64,000 nucleotides of DNA from Rhodanobacter spathiphylli B39 (GTDB lineage: Bacteria > Pseudomonadota > Gammaproteobacteria > Xanthomonadales > Rhodanobacteraceae): contig NZ_AJXT01000024.1 of the NCBI RefSeq assembly GCF_000264295.1, forward strand, positions 17,658 through 81,657, written 5' to 3'. The notes beneath the pieces were generated by a model. The model made no database searches and was not told the origin of the DNA. It was given only the letters and a program-made list of their open reading frames with translations. The position numbers and the translations under genes were made by a program. Positions 1 through 8,610 of this stretch are shown piece by piece; position 1 is the stretch's first letter, and the number at the start of each line of letters is the position of its first letter.

Positions 1-1190
1 GCGAACGCGGCGTGCACGGCGGGCGTGGGGAATTGCACGTAGTCGGTGGCGACTTCGTCGCGCGGGCGCAGCGAGCCGTCTTCGTTGCGGAACAGGGTGG
101 CCAGGTAGCCGCCCCAGGCGGCGTCGACGTGCACGGCGAAATCCAGTCCCCGCTGGCGCGATGCATCGCGGGCGGCCAGCACCTGGTCGATCGGATCGAT
201 GGTGCCGTACTCGGTGCCACCCAGCACCGCCACGCACATCAGCACGGGTTGTTGCTCGCGGGCACAGCGCTCCAGCGTGTCGCGCAGGGCGTCCCGGTCC
301 AGTCGCATGCCTTCGGTGGGCAGCAGCTCCAGCTGGTCGCTACCCAGGCCGAGCAGCTTCACGCCCTTGCTCCAGGAGTAGTGGGCGGTCACCGGCGCCA
401 GCACCCGCGGCAGCTTCAGCGTGGCGTGTGCGGCGAAGAAGTCGACCAGGCCGCGCTGCTCGATGCGCTCGCGTTCGACGCGCTGCAACCAGCCGCTGCG
501 CCCGGCCGCGGGCTGCGCCACAAGCCAGGCCTGCCAGTCGGTCAGCAGCGCGATGCAGTCCGCCTGGGTCAGGTTGAATGCGCTCCAGTCATCTTCCGGC
601 AGCGCCAGTCCGGGGATCTTCGCAGCACGCAGCGCCACCGGAAACGCCTTTAGCGCCAGCGCCAGGCGCAGTGCCTGGTAGTTGGCCAGGGTGCCGCCGG
701 AGGTGAGGTGGCCGAACGCGCAGGCGTCCTGGGCGGGGTCATGCGGATAGCCGAGCATGCGCGCCAGCTGCAGGCCGACCTGCACTTCCATGTCGACGGT
801 GACCGGCGCGGCATCCTCGCTGACGTTGTTCGGGTTGTAGGGCAGGGTCAGCATCTGCGCCGCCAGGCCCGGCAGCAGCAGGTCCGAGGCCATGTGGCCG
901 ATGTAGCGCGGGCTGTGGAACGGCACCGACTTCTTCAGCGACGCCGACAGCTGGTGCAGCTCGCGGCGCATGCGCGACTCGAAGGCCAGGTAGTCGGGGT
1001 GGTGCGCGGCGGCGGTGGCGATCGCCGGCGGATCTTCAGGGTGGAAGTTGCGCCGCCAGTAGACGTGATCGCGCAGGAACTCGACCAGCATCTTCTCCAG
1101 CAGCGCGTCGTTCTCCCCGTAGGGGCCGAGGAAGCAGGCGTCCAGCGTGTGGTCGCGCGGCTCGCCATGGTTGAACGGTTGTGCGCTCAT
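1..1190 (-). CDS. PLP-dependent group II amino-acid decarboxylase, 3' part missing
   Basis: The reading frame is open from the ATG at 1190 to the window edge (about 396 residues), so the C-terminus lies outside. The translation starts MSAQPFNHGEPRDHTL and contains HLTSGGTLANYQALRL and HVDAAWGGYLATLF, typical of group II pyridoxal-phosphate decarboxylases (glutamate/tyrosine/aspartate type); the second motif holds the aspartate that contacts the pyridine nitrogen. The Schiff-base lysine would lie beyond the window. The substrate cannot be told from this part. The start codon overlaps the stop of the upstream SirB2-like gene by ATGA, so the two are probably co-translated. Enzyme class is confident; the specific reaction is unknown. 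Confidence 0.85.
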   Translation of the reverse strand, partial: MSAQPFNHGEPRDHTLDACFLGPYGENDALLEKMLVEFLRDHVYWRRNFHPEDPPAIATAAAHHPDYLAFESRMRRELHQLSASLKKSVPFHSPRYIGHMASDLLLPGLAAQMLTLPYNPNNVSEDAAPVTVDMEVQVGLQLARMLGYPHDPAQDACAFGHLTSGGTLANYQALRLALALKAFPVALRAAKIPGLALPEDDWSAFNLTQADCIALLTDWQAWLVAQPAAGRSGWLQRVERERIEQRGLVDFFAAHATLKLPRVLAPVTAHYSWSKGVKLLGLGSDQLELLPTEGMRLDRDALRDTLERCAREQQPVLMCVAVLGGTEYGTIDPIDQVLAARDASRQRGLDFAVHVDAAWGGYLATLFRNEDGSLRPRDEVATDYVQFPTPAVHAAF

Positions 1191-1597
1191 GCGATCCATC
1201 CATGCAGCCAGCCCAGCGGGTGGTGCATGCGCGCCACGCCGAGCATGTAGACGTAACAGGCCAGTGCGGCGATGAAGAAGGCCAGCCGCGCACGGCGGGT
1301 GCGGGCGCGTTTCAGTGCCAGCGTGGCCAGCACCACGTAGACCACCAGCAGCACCAGCTTGGTGGTGAGCCAGCCGTTGGCGAACAGCGCGCCGGGCAGG
1401 ATGCTGACCAGCATCAGCGCGGCGGTGAGCAAGCTGGTGTCGATCGCGTAGCTGAGCCAGCGCACGGGCTCCCACTGGGCGGCGCCGGCGTGGCCGAGCT
1501 GGACGAGCAGGCCGCGCAGCGCGAACAGCGAACCGCTGGCCAGCACGCAGGCGATATGCACCCATTTGATTTGCGGGTAGAACTCGAACACCGGCAT
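1187..1597 (-). CDS. SirB2-like small integral membrane protein
   Basis: A 136-residue protein beginning MPVFEFYPQIKWVHIACV, with about four hydrophobic segments and the pattern of SirB2-family inner-membrane proteins: an early H in 'WVHIACV' and a short basic loop before the last helix. The ATG at 1597 is chosen because homologues start close to the KWVH motif; an in-frame start at 1624 would add nine residues. SirB2 proteins have no firmly assigned biochemical role. The stop overlaps the decarboxylase start by four bases. A strong hairpin separates it from norB upstream, so it probably has its own transcript or depends on readthrough. Confidence 0.75.
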   Translation of the reverse strand: MPVFEFYPQIKWVHIACVLASGSLFALRGLLVQLGHAGAAQWEPVRWLSYAIDTSLLTAALMLVSILPGALFANGWLTTKLVLLVVYVVLATLALKRARTRRARLAFFIAALACYVYMLGVARMHHPLGWLHGWIA

Positions 1598-1625
1598 TCC
1601 ATGAGGCTTTCTGGATGGCTGCAAG

Positions 1626-1657
1626 CATCAGGGCGCGCCTTGCGGCGCGCCCTGATG
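1626..1657 (-). terminator. Strong hairpin between norB and the SirB2-like gene
   Basis: A perfect 14-bp stem (arms 1626-1639 and 1644-1657, loop TTGC) lies 20 bp past the norB stop. No clear T-run follows on either strand, so it may be a terminator helped by other factors or an mRNA 3'-end stabiliser rather than a classical intrinsic terminator. Confidence 0.6.
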
Positions 1658-1677
1658 TGGGTCATGTCAGCGCCGCA

Positions 1678-3960
1678 TCAGACGCCTTCGGTCTGGCGCT
1701 TGCCCAGCGGCAGCGTGGCGCTGCGACGTTTTGGCGCAAGCCACAGTGCCGCGACGAAGACCGAGATCAGCAGCGCGCCGAGGGCGAACAGGGAGTCGCC
1801 GGGCACGCGCATCCACACCAGCATGTGGATCAGCGGGCGATCCATGAACTCGGCCGAGCGGGCGAACCAGTAGCCGTGTTCCAGCACCGCCTTCAGCTGC
1901 AGGATGCCCAGCGGCAGCAGGGTCAGCGCAGCCATCAGCGAGAGGCCGATGTTGAGCAGCCAGAACGCGCTCTTCAGCCAGCCTTCGCGCCACTCGGCGT
2001 CCGGCCTGATGCCGCGCAGGCAGAACAGCATCAGGCCCAGGCCCAGCATGCCGTACACGCCGAACAGGGCGGTGTGGCCGTGCGTGGCGGTGAGGTTCAG
2101 GCCCTGCATGTAGTACAGCGCGATCGGCGTGTTCACCAGGAAGCCGAGCAGGCCGGCACCGACCAGGTTCCAGAAGCTCACCGCCACGAAGAACATGATC
2201 GGCCAGCGGTAGCGCGCCATCCACGGCGCCTCGTGCTGCTTCTTCCAGGTCTCGTACGCTTCCATGCCGATCAGGGCCAGCGGCACCACTTCCAGTGCCG
2301 AGAAGCTGGCGCCCAGCGCGATCACCGCCGTGGTGGTGCCGCTGAAGTACAGGTGATGCAGGGTGCCCAGCACGCCGCCGGCCATGAACACGATGGTGGC
2401 GAACAGCACGTTGGTGGTGGCCGTGGTCACCCGCAGAAGGCCAAGGCGCACGAACAGGTAGCTGATCACCGCGGTGGCGAACACCTCGAAGAAGCCTTCC
2501 ACCCACAGGTGCACCACCCACCAGCGCCAGTACTCGACCATCGCGATATGGGTGTGCTCGCCCCACATCAGGCCGGCGCCGTAGAGCAGGCCGATCGCCA
2601 CGGTGGAGAGGAACAGCAGGCCCACGATCGAGGCGCCTTCCTTGTTGCGATCCATCGCCGGCCACAGCGCGCGACCGACCAGGAACAGCCACAGCATCAA
2701 CCCGATGAACAGGAAGATCTGCCAGAAGCGGCCGAGGTCGGTGTATTCCCAGCCCTGGTGGCCAAACCAGAAGTTGTACTTCAGGCCCATCTTGTCCATC
2801 ACCGCGAACCACTGGCCTGCGAACGAGCCGACCACGATGACCAGCAGGCAGACCCACAGGAAGTTCACTCCGAGCCGCTGGAATTTCGGTTCATGGCCAG
2901 AGATCAGCGGCGCGATGTACAGGCCGGTGGCCAGCCACGCGGTGGCGATCCACAACACCGCCAGTTCGGTATGCCAGGTGCGGGTGAGGCTGTACGGCAG
3001 GTAGTTGGCCAGCGCGAAACCGTAGGCTTGCTGGCCTTCCACCTGGTAGTGGGCGGTGGTGGCACCCAGCAGGATCTGCGCCAGGAACAGCCCCAGCACG
3101 GTCCAGAAATACTTGCCGGTGGCCTTCATCGAAGGCGTGGCCTTGAGTTCGGTCAGCGGGTCGCGCGCCGGAACGACCGGCAGCGGTTCGTGGCTGACCT
3201 GGCGGGCGTGATGCCAGCCGAGCAGGCCGATGCCGAAGATCATGAACAGGATGCTGAAGACCGACCACAGGAAGCTGGTCGAGGTCGGCGTGTTGCCGGC
3301 CAGCGGCTCGTACGGCCAGTTCTGCGTATAGCTCATCGGCTCGTTCGGACGCTGCGTGGCGGCCGCCCAGCTGGTCCACCAGAAGAACGCGGTGACCTCG
3401 CGCCGGTGCTCCATCTCGGCCACGGTGTTCTCGCGCATGGCGTAGCCTTCGCGCAGCTTGTGCGTGGCCGGGTCGTTGCCGAGCAGGCTCATGTAGTGCG
3501 CCGCCACGGCTTCCATGGCGCGGGCGCGCAACGCGGAGACGGTGATGGTGTTGCTGGCCGCGTCCCAGGTATTGGTGCGCAGCTCTTCCTGCACGCGAGC
3601 CTTCAGCGGCGCCTGCTGTTGCGCGGTCAGCGTGTCGTAGGGGCCCAGGCCGGCGTCGCGGGAAAGCAGTTCAAGCATCGCCATGCTCTCGCGATGCAGC
3701 CAGTCCGCGCTCCAGTCCGGTGCCAGCAAGGCGCCATGGCCCCAGATCGAGCCCAGCTGCTGGCCGCCGATGCTCTGCCAGACCTGCCGGCCTTCCTCCA
3801 TGTCGCCCTTGGTGTACAGCGTCTGGCCGTCTGCGGTGACGACGGCGGTGGGCAGCGGTGGCGCCTGCTGGTGGACCTCCTTGCCGACCCACAGCAGCAC
3901 GGCGAAGGAGGCGACGAGCAACGCCGCCAGCCCCAGCCAGAGTTTTCGGGTGGTACTCAT
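1678..3960 (-). CDS. norB: Quinol-dependent nitric oxide reductase (single-subunit qNor)
   Basis: A 760-residue protein of usual qNor length. It reduces two NO to N2O with electrons from quinol in the cytoplasmic membrane. The N-terminal part (about residues 1-220) is the fused NorC-like extension, has no CxxCH heme site and contains the typical QVWQSIGGQQLGSIWGHG. The heme-copper-like core follows with about 12 helices. Metal-site motifs include VVHLWVEGFFEVFATA, GTLHHLYFSG and ATHGHTALFGVYGMLG. The SD sequence AGGGAGA precedes the ATG. An FNR box lies 55 bp upstream (4015-4028), placed for activation under low oxygen. No nirK/nirS or nosZ is visible, so the local role may be NO detoxification as much as denitrification. 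Confidence 0.95.
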   Translation of the reverse strand: MSTTRKLWLGLAALLVASFAVLLWVGKEVHQQAPPLPTAVVTADGQTLYTKGDMEEGRQVWQSIGGQQLGSIWGHGALLAPDWSADWLHRESMAMLELLSRDAGLGPYDTLTAQQQAPLKARVQEELRTNTWDAASNTITVSALRARAMEAVAAHYMSLLGNDPATHKLREGYAMRENTVAEMEHRREVTAFFWWTSWAAATQRPNEPMSYTQNWPYEPLAGNTPTSTSFLWSVFSILFMIFGIGLLGWHHARQVSHEPLPVVPARDPLTELKATPSMKATGKYFWTVLGLFLAQILLGATTAHYQVEGQQAYGFALANYLPYSLTRTWHTELAVLWIATAWLATGLYIAPLISGHEPKFQRLGVNFLWVCLLVIVVGSFAGQWFAVMDKMGLKYNFWFGHQGWEYTDLGRFWQIFLFIGLMLWLFLVGRALWPAMDRNKEGASIVGLLFLSTVAIGLLYGAGLMWGEHTHIAMVEYWRWWVVHLWVEGFFEVFATAVISYLFVRLGLLRVTTATTNVLFATIVFMAGGVLGTLHHLYFSGTTTAVIALGASFSALEVVPLALIGMEAYETWKKQHEAPWMARYRWPIMFFVAVSFWNLVGAGLLGFLVNTPIALYYMQGLNLTATHGHTALFGVYGMLGLGLMLFCLRGIRPDAEWREGWLKSAFWLLNIGLSLMAALTLLPLGILQLKAVLEHGYWFARSAEFMDRPLIHMLVWMRVPGDSLFALGALLISVFVAALWLAPKRRSATLPLGKRQTEGV

Positions 3961-4014
3961 GGTGCATCTCCCTGAAAGATGCGCGCATGCTGGTCGAGGC
4001 GGTTGTCGCCGTTG

Positions 4015-4028
4015 TTGATGCAGGTCAA
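4015..4028. promoter_or_regulatory. FNR/ANR-type operator upstream of norB
   Basis: TTGAT-GCAG-GTCAA matches TTGAT-N4-ATCAA at nine of ten positions. Its centre at 4021.5 would place a class II transcription start near 3980, about 20 bp before the norB ATG. An FNR-type regulator with the matching E-x-x-S-R recognition helix is encoded at 5833-6597. Confidence 0.8.
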
Positions 4029-4239
4029 GCGACCACGTCAGCTGCCCGGGCGAATTGTCGCGGCCGCAATCCGGGTCACGGGATGGTCATGACGCGATCA
4101 AGGGAACGCGTTGCGCGCTCCCGGTGGTGCCGGTCGGCAGGGACGATCGATGCGGGGCCGGCAGGACAGCCGATGTCCGCGGACCCCACTGCGCCAGAAA
4201 GGGACGCACCGGCTTTCGGCCCGGGCATCGCGTGTGCGT

Positions 4240-5088
4240 CTAGTGCTGCATCAGTACCGGGACGACGGCTTCCGCCAGCACGCGTCGGGTGGCCCCGCCA
4301 AAGACGCGTTCGCGCACGCGCGAATGGCCGTAGGCGCCCATCACCAGCAGGTCCGCGTCGATGTTTTCCACTTCCTTCAGCAGGATTTCACCGGCCATCG
4401 CGGAAGAGGCGCGAATGTAGTTGGGTCGTGGGGTGACGCCGTGGCGCAACAGGTAGATGAAGGGGTCAAAGTGCGGTCGTCCTTCATCGCCATTGCGCAT
4501 GTCGCCGTCGACCAGGGTGACCTGCCGCGCCACCCTGAGAAACGGCAGCGCGGCATGGATCGAGCGGATCGCCTCGACGCTGCCGTTGCAGCCGATCACG
4601 ATGCGTTCGAAGCGGATTTCCCGATCGAGCCGCGGGGGCAGGATCAGGCAGGGCAGTTGGCAGGACAGGATCGCCTCGCCGAGGACGTCGAGCAGGCCGG
4701 ATGCCGGCACCATGTCGCGCTCGATCACCGCCAGGTCGTGTCGTGCGCCGAGCCAGCGCAGGCTGTGGGCGAGGCCCATCCGGGCGACAATCCAGTCGGC
4801 GTTGCTGATGCCGGATCGGCGGGCGAAGGATTCGAAGGCCGCCCGCTCGTCAGCGAATTCGGCTCGCGGTTCGAGCAGCAGGCCCAGTACGCTGGGTTCG
4901 CTGTCCGCTTCGCTGCCGGTGAGTTTTCGCAATGCAGGGTCCAGGTAGCAGCCGGTCAGGTTGCTGCCCCAGCGCCTGGCAATGGCGGCGCCGGCGACGA
5001 CCGCCGGGCTCCATGGACTGGTCGAAGTCGCCAGCGCGAGGATGTCGCCCGGACGCTTGACGTCCGGTGTCTGTTCGGTGCTTGTCAT
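4240..5088 (-). CDS. Tandem universal stress protein (UspA family)
   Basis: A 282-residue two-domain USP starting MTSTEQTPDVKRPGDI. The first half is divergent. The second half ends with the nucleotide-binding signature GAYGHSRVRERVFGG, close to G-2x-G-9x-G(S/T), and 'VVPVLMQH'. Such tandem USPs bind ATP or act as stress and low-oxygen survival factors in the cytoplasm. The ATG at 5088 is chosen because it falls 25 bp after the stop of the upstream acetyltransferase; an earlier in-frame start at 5151 would overlap that gene. With the acetyltransferase it forms a two-gene unit behind the FNR box at 5795. The SD is weak, so the exact start is less sure than the family. Confidence 0.85.
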   Translation of the reverse strand: MTSTEQTPDVKRPGDILALATSTSPWSPAVVAGAAIARRWGSNLTGCYLDPALRKLTGSEADSEPSVLGLLLEPRAEFADERAAFESFARRSGISNADWIVARMGLAHSLRWLGARHDLAVIERDMVPASGLLDVLGEAILSCQLPCLILPPRLDREIRFERIVIGCNGSVEAIRSIHAALPFLRVARQVTLVDGDMRNGDEGRPHFDPFIYLLRHGVTPRPNYIRASSAMAGEILLKEVENIDADLLVMGAYGHSRVRERVFGGATRRVLAEAVVPVLMQH

Positions 5089-5113
5089 GGCGGCCGTGTC
5101 GATTTGGTGGCGT

Positions 5114-5683
5114 TCAAAGATCGAGCGTGTGGATGACCTGGGTGGCGTCATCCGGGTCGCGCCGGCGCTGGAAGCCGAGGTGGTCGGCCAGTTCGCGCAT
5201 CGGCTCGTTCTCCGCGGCGTCGGTCGAAAACATCTTGCGAAAGCCGTTCTTGCGCGCGACCTCGATCAGCCGCCTCATCAGCAGCACGGCCAGGCCGCGA
5301 TGGCGCCAGTCGTCGGCCACGGTCACCGCGCATTCGCATTGCCCCGCATCGCCGCTGGCGCTGTAGCGGCTGATGCCGACTTCGCGCAACTCGCCGTTGT
5401 CGTGGGCGAGCGCGATGAAGGCCATCCGGTTCCGCTCGTCGATGTCCATCAGCTGGTCGAGCAGGGCGGGGCTGGCTTCCTTCAGGCTTCCCATGAAGCG
5501 GAAGCGGCAGGCCTGTTCGGACAGGCGATGGATGAAATCCTTCTCGCGCTGGCGATCGTCGGGACGCAACGGGCGTATCAGTACCGCGCTGCCGTCGTTC
5601 AGCGTGTCGATCCAGTGGGTGCCTTCGATGGCACCGAAGGGTGTGCCCGAAGAGGCGCCGTGATCGGAGTGGCTGGTGGACAT
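5114..5683 (-). CDS. GNAT-family N-acetyltransferase
   Basis: An N-acetyltransferase of about 189 residues with the acetyl-CoA-binding motif A region CAVTVADDWRHRGLAVLLMR (R-H-R-G-L-A as the Q/R-x-x-G-x-G/A loop), resembling the acetyltransferase domain of Pat-type protein lysine acetyltransferases. The start at 5683 has the best SD (GGGAA, 5 nt before ATG); in-frame ATGs at 5722 and 5740 lack one. It precedes a USP gene and follows an FNR box, so it may modify stress or acetate-metabolism proteins at low oxygen. The substrate is inference; Pat enzymes regulate acetyl-CoA synthetase, and acetyl-phosphate enzymes are encoded nearby. Confidence 0.8.
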   Translation of the reverse strand: MSTSHSDHGASSGTPFGAIEGTHWIDTLNDGSAVLIRPLRPDDRQREKDFIHRLSEQACRFRFMGSLKEASPALLDQLMDIDERNRMAFIALAHDNGELREVGISRYSASGDAGQCECAVTVADDWRHRGLAVLLMRRLIEVARKNGFRKMFSTDAAENEPMRELADHLGFQRRRDPDDATQVIHTLDL

Positions 5684-5794
5684 GGTCGTTCCCGCAGTGG
5701 ATGAATCGTGATCGATTCCCATGCCGGGAGGGGCGGCCATCGCGGCACGGCTTTTCGCTGCGTACTGTTCTACGCCGGCCCGGAGTGGCTCGAC

Positions 5795-5808
5795 TTGATC
5801 CAGGTCAA
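5795..5808. promoter_or_regulatory. FNR/ANR-type operator upstream of GNAT-USP genes
   Basis: TTGAT-CCAG-GTCAA, nine of ten consensus positions, in the 149-bp gap between the acetyltransferase start and the end of the FNR-like gene. Its half-sites are identical to those of the norB box. Predicted class II start is near 5760. Confidence 0.8.
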
Positions 5809-5832
5809 TCAGGCAGGAAGGCGATGGCGGGC

Positions 5833-6597
5833 TCAGCCGTTGTCGCGTTGTCTCGACGGCGAGGTGGAACTGCTGCGGCAGAGCTCGGCGAGCAGGTCCG
5901 GTCGACGGATGGTCACCGCTTTGCGGTTGACCTCCAGCACGCCCATTTCCTCGAGTCGCGAGAACAGGCGGCTGACCGTCTCGACCACCAGGCCAAGGTA
6001 GTTGGCGATGTCGTAGCGCGACATTGACAGGGTGAGCATGCTGCCGTCGCGCTGCAGGCGCTGGTAGCGGTCGGACAGGCTCTTCAGGAAAATCGCCAGT
6101 TGCTCCTGTGCCTGCTGCCGTCCCATCACCACCGTGTGCCGGTGTTCCTCGACCACCTCGCGGCTGACCACCCGCATCAGCTGTCGATGCAGCGCCGGCA
6201 CCTCGCTGGTGACCTGTTGCAGGCGGTCATACGGCAGCTCGCAGATGCTGCTGCGCTCCAGCGCCTCGGCCTGGCTGACATGCCGGTCCGTGGCCAGCGC
6301 GTCGAAGCCGACGATGTCGCCGGGCAGGTGGAAGCCCAGGATCTGCATCGCGCCGGTGTCATCCTGCACGAAGGTCTTCAGTGAACCCGAACGGACCACG
6401 TAGAGCGCGTGGAAGGGGTCGCCGTCGCGATACAGCGCACCGCCGCGATCGAGCATGCGCTTGTCGCGGATCGCCATGTCCAGCTTCTCGAGGTCATCGC
6501 CGCCGATCCCGGCGGGCAGGCACAGGTCGCTCAAGGCGCAGGACGAACAGCTGCGGCGCAGCTGGCTCAGGTCGAGCACGGTGGATTCGTCGGCCAT
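5833..6597 (-). CDS. fnr: FNR-type oxygen-sensing regulator (Crp/Fnr family)
   Basis: A 254-residue Crp/Fnr regulator. Cys17, Cys20 and Cys26 (C-SS-C-ALSDL-C) plus Cys119 (SSICEL) reproduce the four cluster ligands of E. coli FNR (20, 23, 29, 122) with a constant offset of three, so a [4Fe-4S] oxygen sensor is expected. The cyclic-nucleotide-like barrel spans roughly 35-150, and the C-terminal helix-turn-helix has the recognition helix VVETVSRLFSRL with E-x-x-S-R, which in this family reads TTGAT half-sites. The start at 6597 has a strong SD (GAGGAAACG-ATG). It is the probable regulator of the three FNR boxes found here. Its own upstream region shows no such box. Confidence 0.92.
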   Translation of the reverse strand: MADESTVLDLSQLRRSCSSCALSDLCLPAGIGGDDLEKLDMAIRDKRMLDRGGALYRDGDPFHALYVVRSGSLKTFVQDDTGAMQILGFHLPGDIVGFDALATDRHVSQAEALERSSICELPYDRLQQVTSEVPALHRQLMRVVSREVVEEHRHTVVMGRQQAQEQLAIFLKSLSDRYQRLQRDGSMLTLSMSRYDIANYLGLVVETVSRLFSRLEEMGVLEVNRKAVTIRRPDLLAELCRSSSTSPSRQRDNG

Positions 6598-6752
6598 CGT
6601 TTCCTCGGTGGCACCTGCGGTGAACCCGGTTGGGCGCCGCGCCGGTGCGGAGTCTGCACGCACCATAACATGCGGCACGGCCGCCTCACCCGGCCGCCCG
6701 CGGGCAGGCCAGCACCGCAAGTGCCGGATCTGCCAATCCGCCTGCGTCAGGC

Positions 6753-8144
6753 TCAGTCGATCCTGATCGGTTCGTGCAGGCCGGGCAGCTGGCAGTTCAC
6801 GCCTTGCCCGGTCAGCACGTCCTGCATGGCCTGCATGCCGCGGTCGTATTCGCCGTGCACCAGGAACACCTTGCGCCGCGGTGCATCACCCAGCCAGGCC
6901 AGCAGCGAGGGCTGGTCGGCGTGGGCGGAGAAGCCGTTGATCGTCCACACCTGCGCGCGCACCGGGATCTCCTCGTTGAACACGCGCACGCTGGCGGCCC
7001 CGTCGATGATCCGCCGCGCCAGCGTGCCTTCCGCGGCATAGCCGACGAACACCACGCTGCTGCGCTCGCGCCACAGGTTGTGCTTGAGGTGGTGACGCAC
7101 GCGGCCGCCGTTGCACATGCCCGAGCCGGCCAGGATGATCGCGCCGCCGTCGACGTTGTTGATCGCCATCGACTCGGCCGTTTCGCGGGTGAAGTGCAGG
7201 CCGGGCATGGCAAACGGGTCGCCGTGCTGCAGTTCGTCCAGGAAGCGCTGGTCAAAGCATTCCCGGTGGCGGCGGAAGATCTCGGTGGCGGAGATCGCCA
7301 TCGGCGAGTCCAGGAACACCCGTACGTGCGGCGGAATTGCGCCGCTAGCGATGCCGCGGTGCAGGTAATAGAGGATTTCCTGGGTGCGCTCCAGCGCGAA
7401 GGTGGGGATCACCACGTTGCCGCGCCGGTTCACCGTGTCGCGGATGGCCTGGTACATCTCGTCCACCGAGTCCGGCACTGAACGGTGCGGACGATCGCCG
7501 TAGGTGCTCTCCATCACCACGTAGTCGGCCGGCGGCGCGGGTGTCGGATCGCGCAGGATCGGTCGGCCGGGGTTGCCGAGATCGCCGGAGAACAGCATGC
7601 GGCGCTGCCGCTTGCCGTCGTCGAGCTGCAGCAGGATCGACGCGGAGCCGAGGATGTGGCCGGCATCGAGGAAGCGTGCCGTGACACCTTCGACCACCGG
7701 CACCGTTTCGTCGTAGCCGACATCCGGGCCAAAGAAGTCCAGCGCTTGCAGCGCCTCGTCCAGGGTGTACAGCGGCGGTGTCACTTCCTCGCCGCGGCGA
7801 TTGCGGCGTTGCGCCCGGCGCGCCTCTTCCTCCTGCAGGCCGGCCGAATCGAGCATCACCACCCGCGCCAGTTCGCGGGTGGCGGCCGTGGTGATGATGC
7901 GACCACGAAAGCCCTGGCTCACCAGTAGCGGGATCCGCCCGCAATGGTCGAGGTGGGCGTGGGTCAGCAGCAATGCATCGATGCCGGCCGGGTCGAAGCC
8001 GAACGGCTCGGCATTGGCCCGCTCCACTTCGTCGCTGCCCTGGAACATGCCGCAGTCGATCAGTACGCGGCGATCGTTGCAGGTGACCAGGTGGCAGGAG
8101 CCGGTGACCTGTTTGGCGGCGCCGTGGCAGCTGTAGATGATCAT
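6753..8144 (-). CDS. Beta-CASP metallo-beta-lactamase-fold hydrolase (RNA-processing type)
   Basis: A 463-residue protein with the zinc-binding motif HAHLDH (residues 62-67), further metal-ligand motifs DAGHILGSA and FSGDLGNPGRP, and the beta-CASP insertion with PTFALERTQEILYYL, SGMCNGGRVRHHL and the C-terminal NGFSAHADQ and VHGE motifs. This is the architecture of CPSF73/YSH1-like bacterial enzymes, known or predicted RNA endo/exonucleases in the cytoplasm. The start at 8144 matches the typical N-terminus MIIYSCHGAAKQVTGS; an upstream in-frame extension to 8288 looks non-coding. Homologues often sit with USP and low-oxygen genes; here it lies just upstream of fnr on the same strand. RNA as substrate is family inference. 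Confidence 0.88.
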   Translation of the reverse strand: MIIYSCHGAAKQVTGSCHLVTCNDRRVLIDCGMFQGSDEVERANAEPFGFDPAGIDALLLTHAHLDHCGRIPLLVSQGFRGRIITTAATRELARVVMLDSAGLQEEEARRAQRRNRRGEEVTPPLYTLDEALQALDFFGPDVGYDETVPVVEGVTARFLDAGHILGSASILLQLDDGKRQRRMLFSGDLGNPGRPILRDPTPAPPADYVVMESTYGDRPHRSVPDSVDEMYQAIRDTVNRRGNVVIPTFALERTQEILYYLHRGIASGAIPPHVRVFLDSPMAISATEIFRRHRECFDQRFLDELQHGDPFAMPGLHFTRETAESMAINNVDGGAIILAGSGMCNGGRVRHHLKHNLWRERSSVVFVGYAAEGTLARRIIDGAASVRVFNEEIPVRAQVWTINGFSAHADQPSLLAWLGDAPRRKVFLVHGEYDRGMQAMQDVLTGQGVNCQLPGLHEPIRID

Positions 8145-8205
8145 GCGGGTCTTGCTCCGGATGGCACAGTCCGGCGGACTTTCCCATGAAGCCGCCGCAA
8201 CCGTA

Positions 8206-8219
8206 CTGACCGACGTCAA
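8206..8219. promoter_or_regulatory. Weak FNR-like site between divergent genes
   Basis: CTGAC-CGAC-GTCAA has seven of ten FNR consensus positions and lies in the divergent region between the beta-CASP hydrolase (68 bp from its start) and the PepSY operon. Too degenerate to call alone; listed because three better sites occur nearby. Confidence 0.25.
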
Positions 8220-8308
8220 TCGCGGATGTCGAAGGGGCTTAAGACCCACGTAAGCCTTCCCGGTTGCAATGCCACCCAAGGCAATCATGCCGATACGGGA
8301 GAAGCACC

Positions 8309-8581
8309 ATGAAGCGCATCGTCATCGCACCGTTGTTCCTCGCCGCCGCCGTCCTGTCGGCGTCCGCCTTCGCCGCACCGCAATGCACCAAGGCGCCGCG
8401 CGCGCAGTGGCTGACCGAGGCGGCGATGAAGCAGAAGGTGCTCGACCAGGGCTACACCATCAAGGTGTTCCAGGTCTCGGGAAACTGCTACGAGATCTAC
8501 GGCAAGGACAAGGCGGGCAAGAAAGTGGAGATCTATTTCGATCCCACCGACGGCCGCATCGTCAGGAAGAAGGGCGGTTGA
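8309..8581 (+). CDS. Small secreted PepSY-domain protein
   Basis: A 90-residue protein with a signal peptide (MKRIVIAPLFLAAAVLSASAFA, cleavage after AFA) and one PepSY-like domain (WLTEAAMKQKVLDQGYTIK ... YEIYGKDKAGKKVEIYFDP). The ATG at 8309 has SD GGGAGAAG. PepSY proteins are periplasmic and often sit with cytochrome b561 and QseBC/PmrAB-like two-component genes, as here, where the next three genes follow closely. A role in sensing or electron transfer is suggested by context only. Confidence 0.85.
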   Translation: MKRIVIAPLFLAAAVLSASAFAAPQCTKAPRAQWLTEAAMKQKVLDQGYTIKVFQVSGNCYEIYGKDKAGKKVEIYFDPTDGRIVRKKGG

Positions 8582-8610
8582 TCGTCACCTGACTCGAGCG
8601 AGGAAAAGCC

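Noticed and set aside
1615..3975. Long open frame (786 codons) on the plus strand opposite norB
   Set aside because: Its translation is rich in Arg/Gln/His/Ala without any domain, a high-GC mirror of norB, which has full family motifs.
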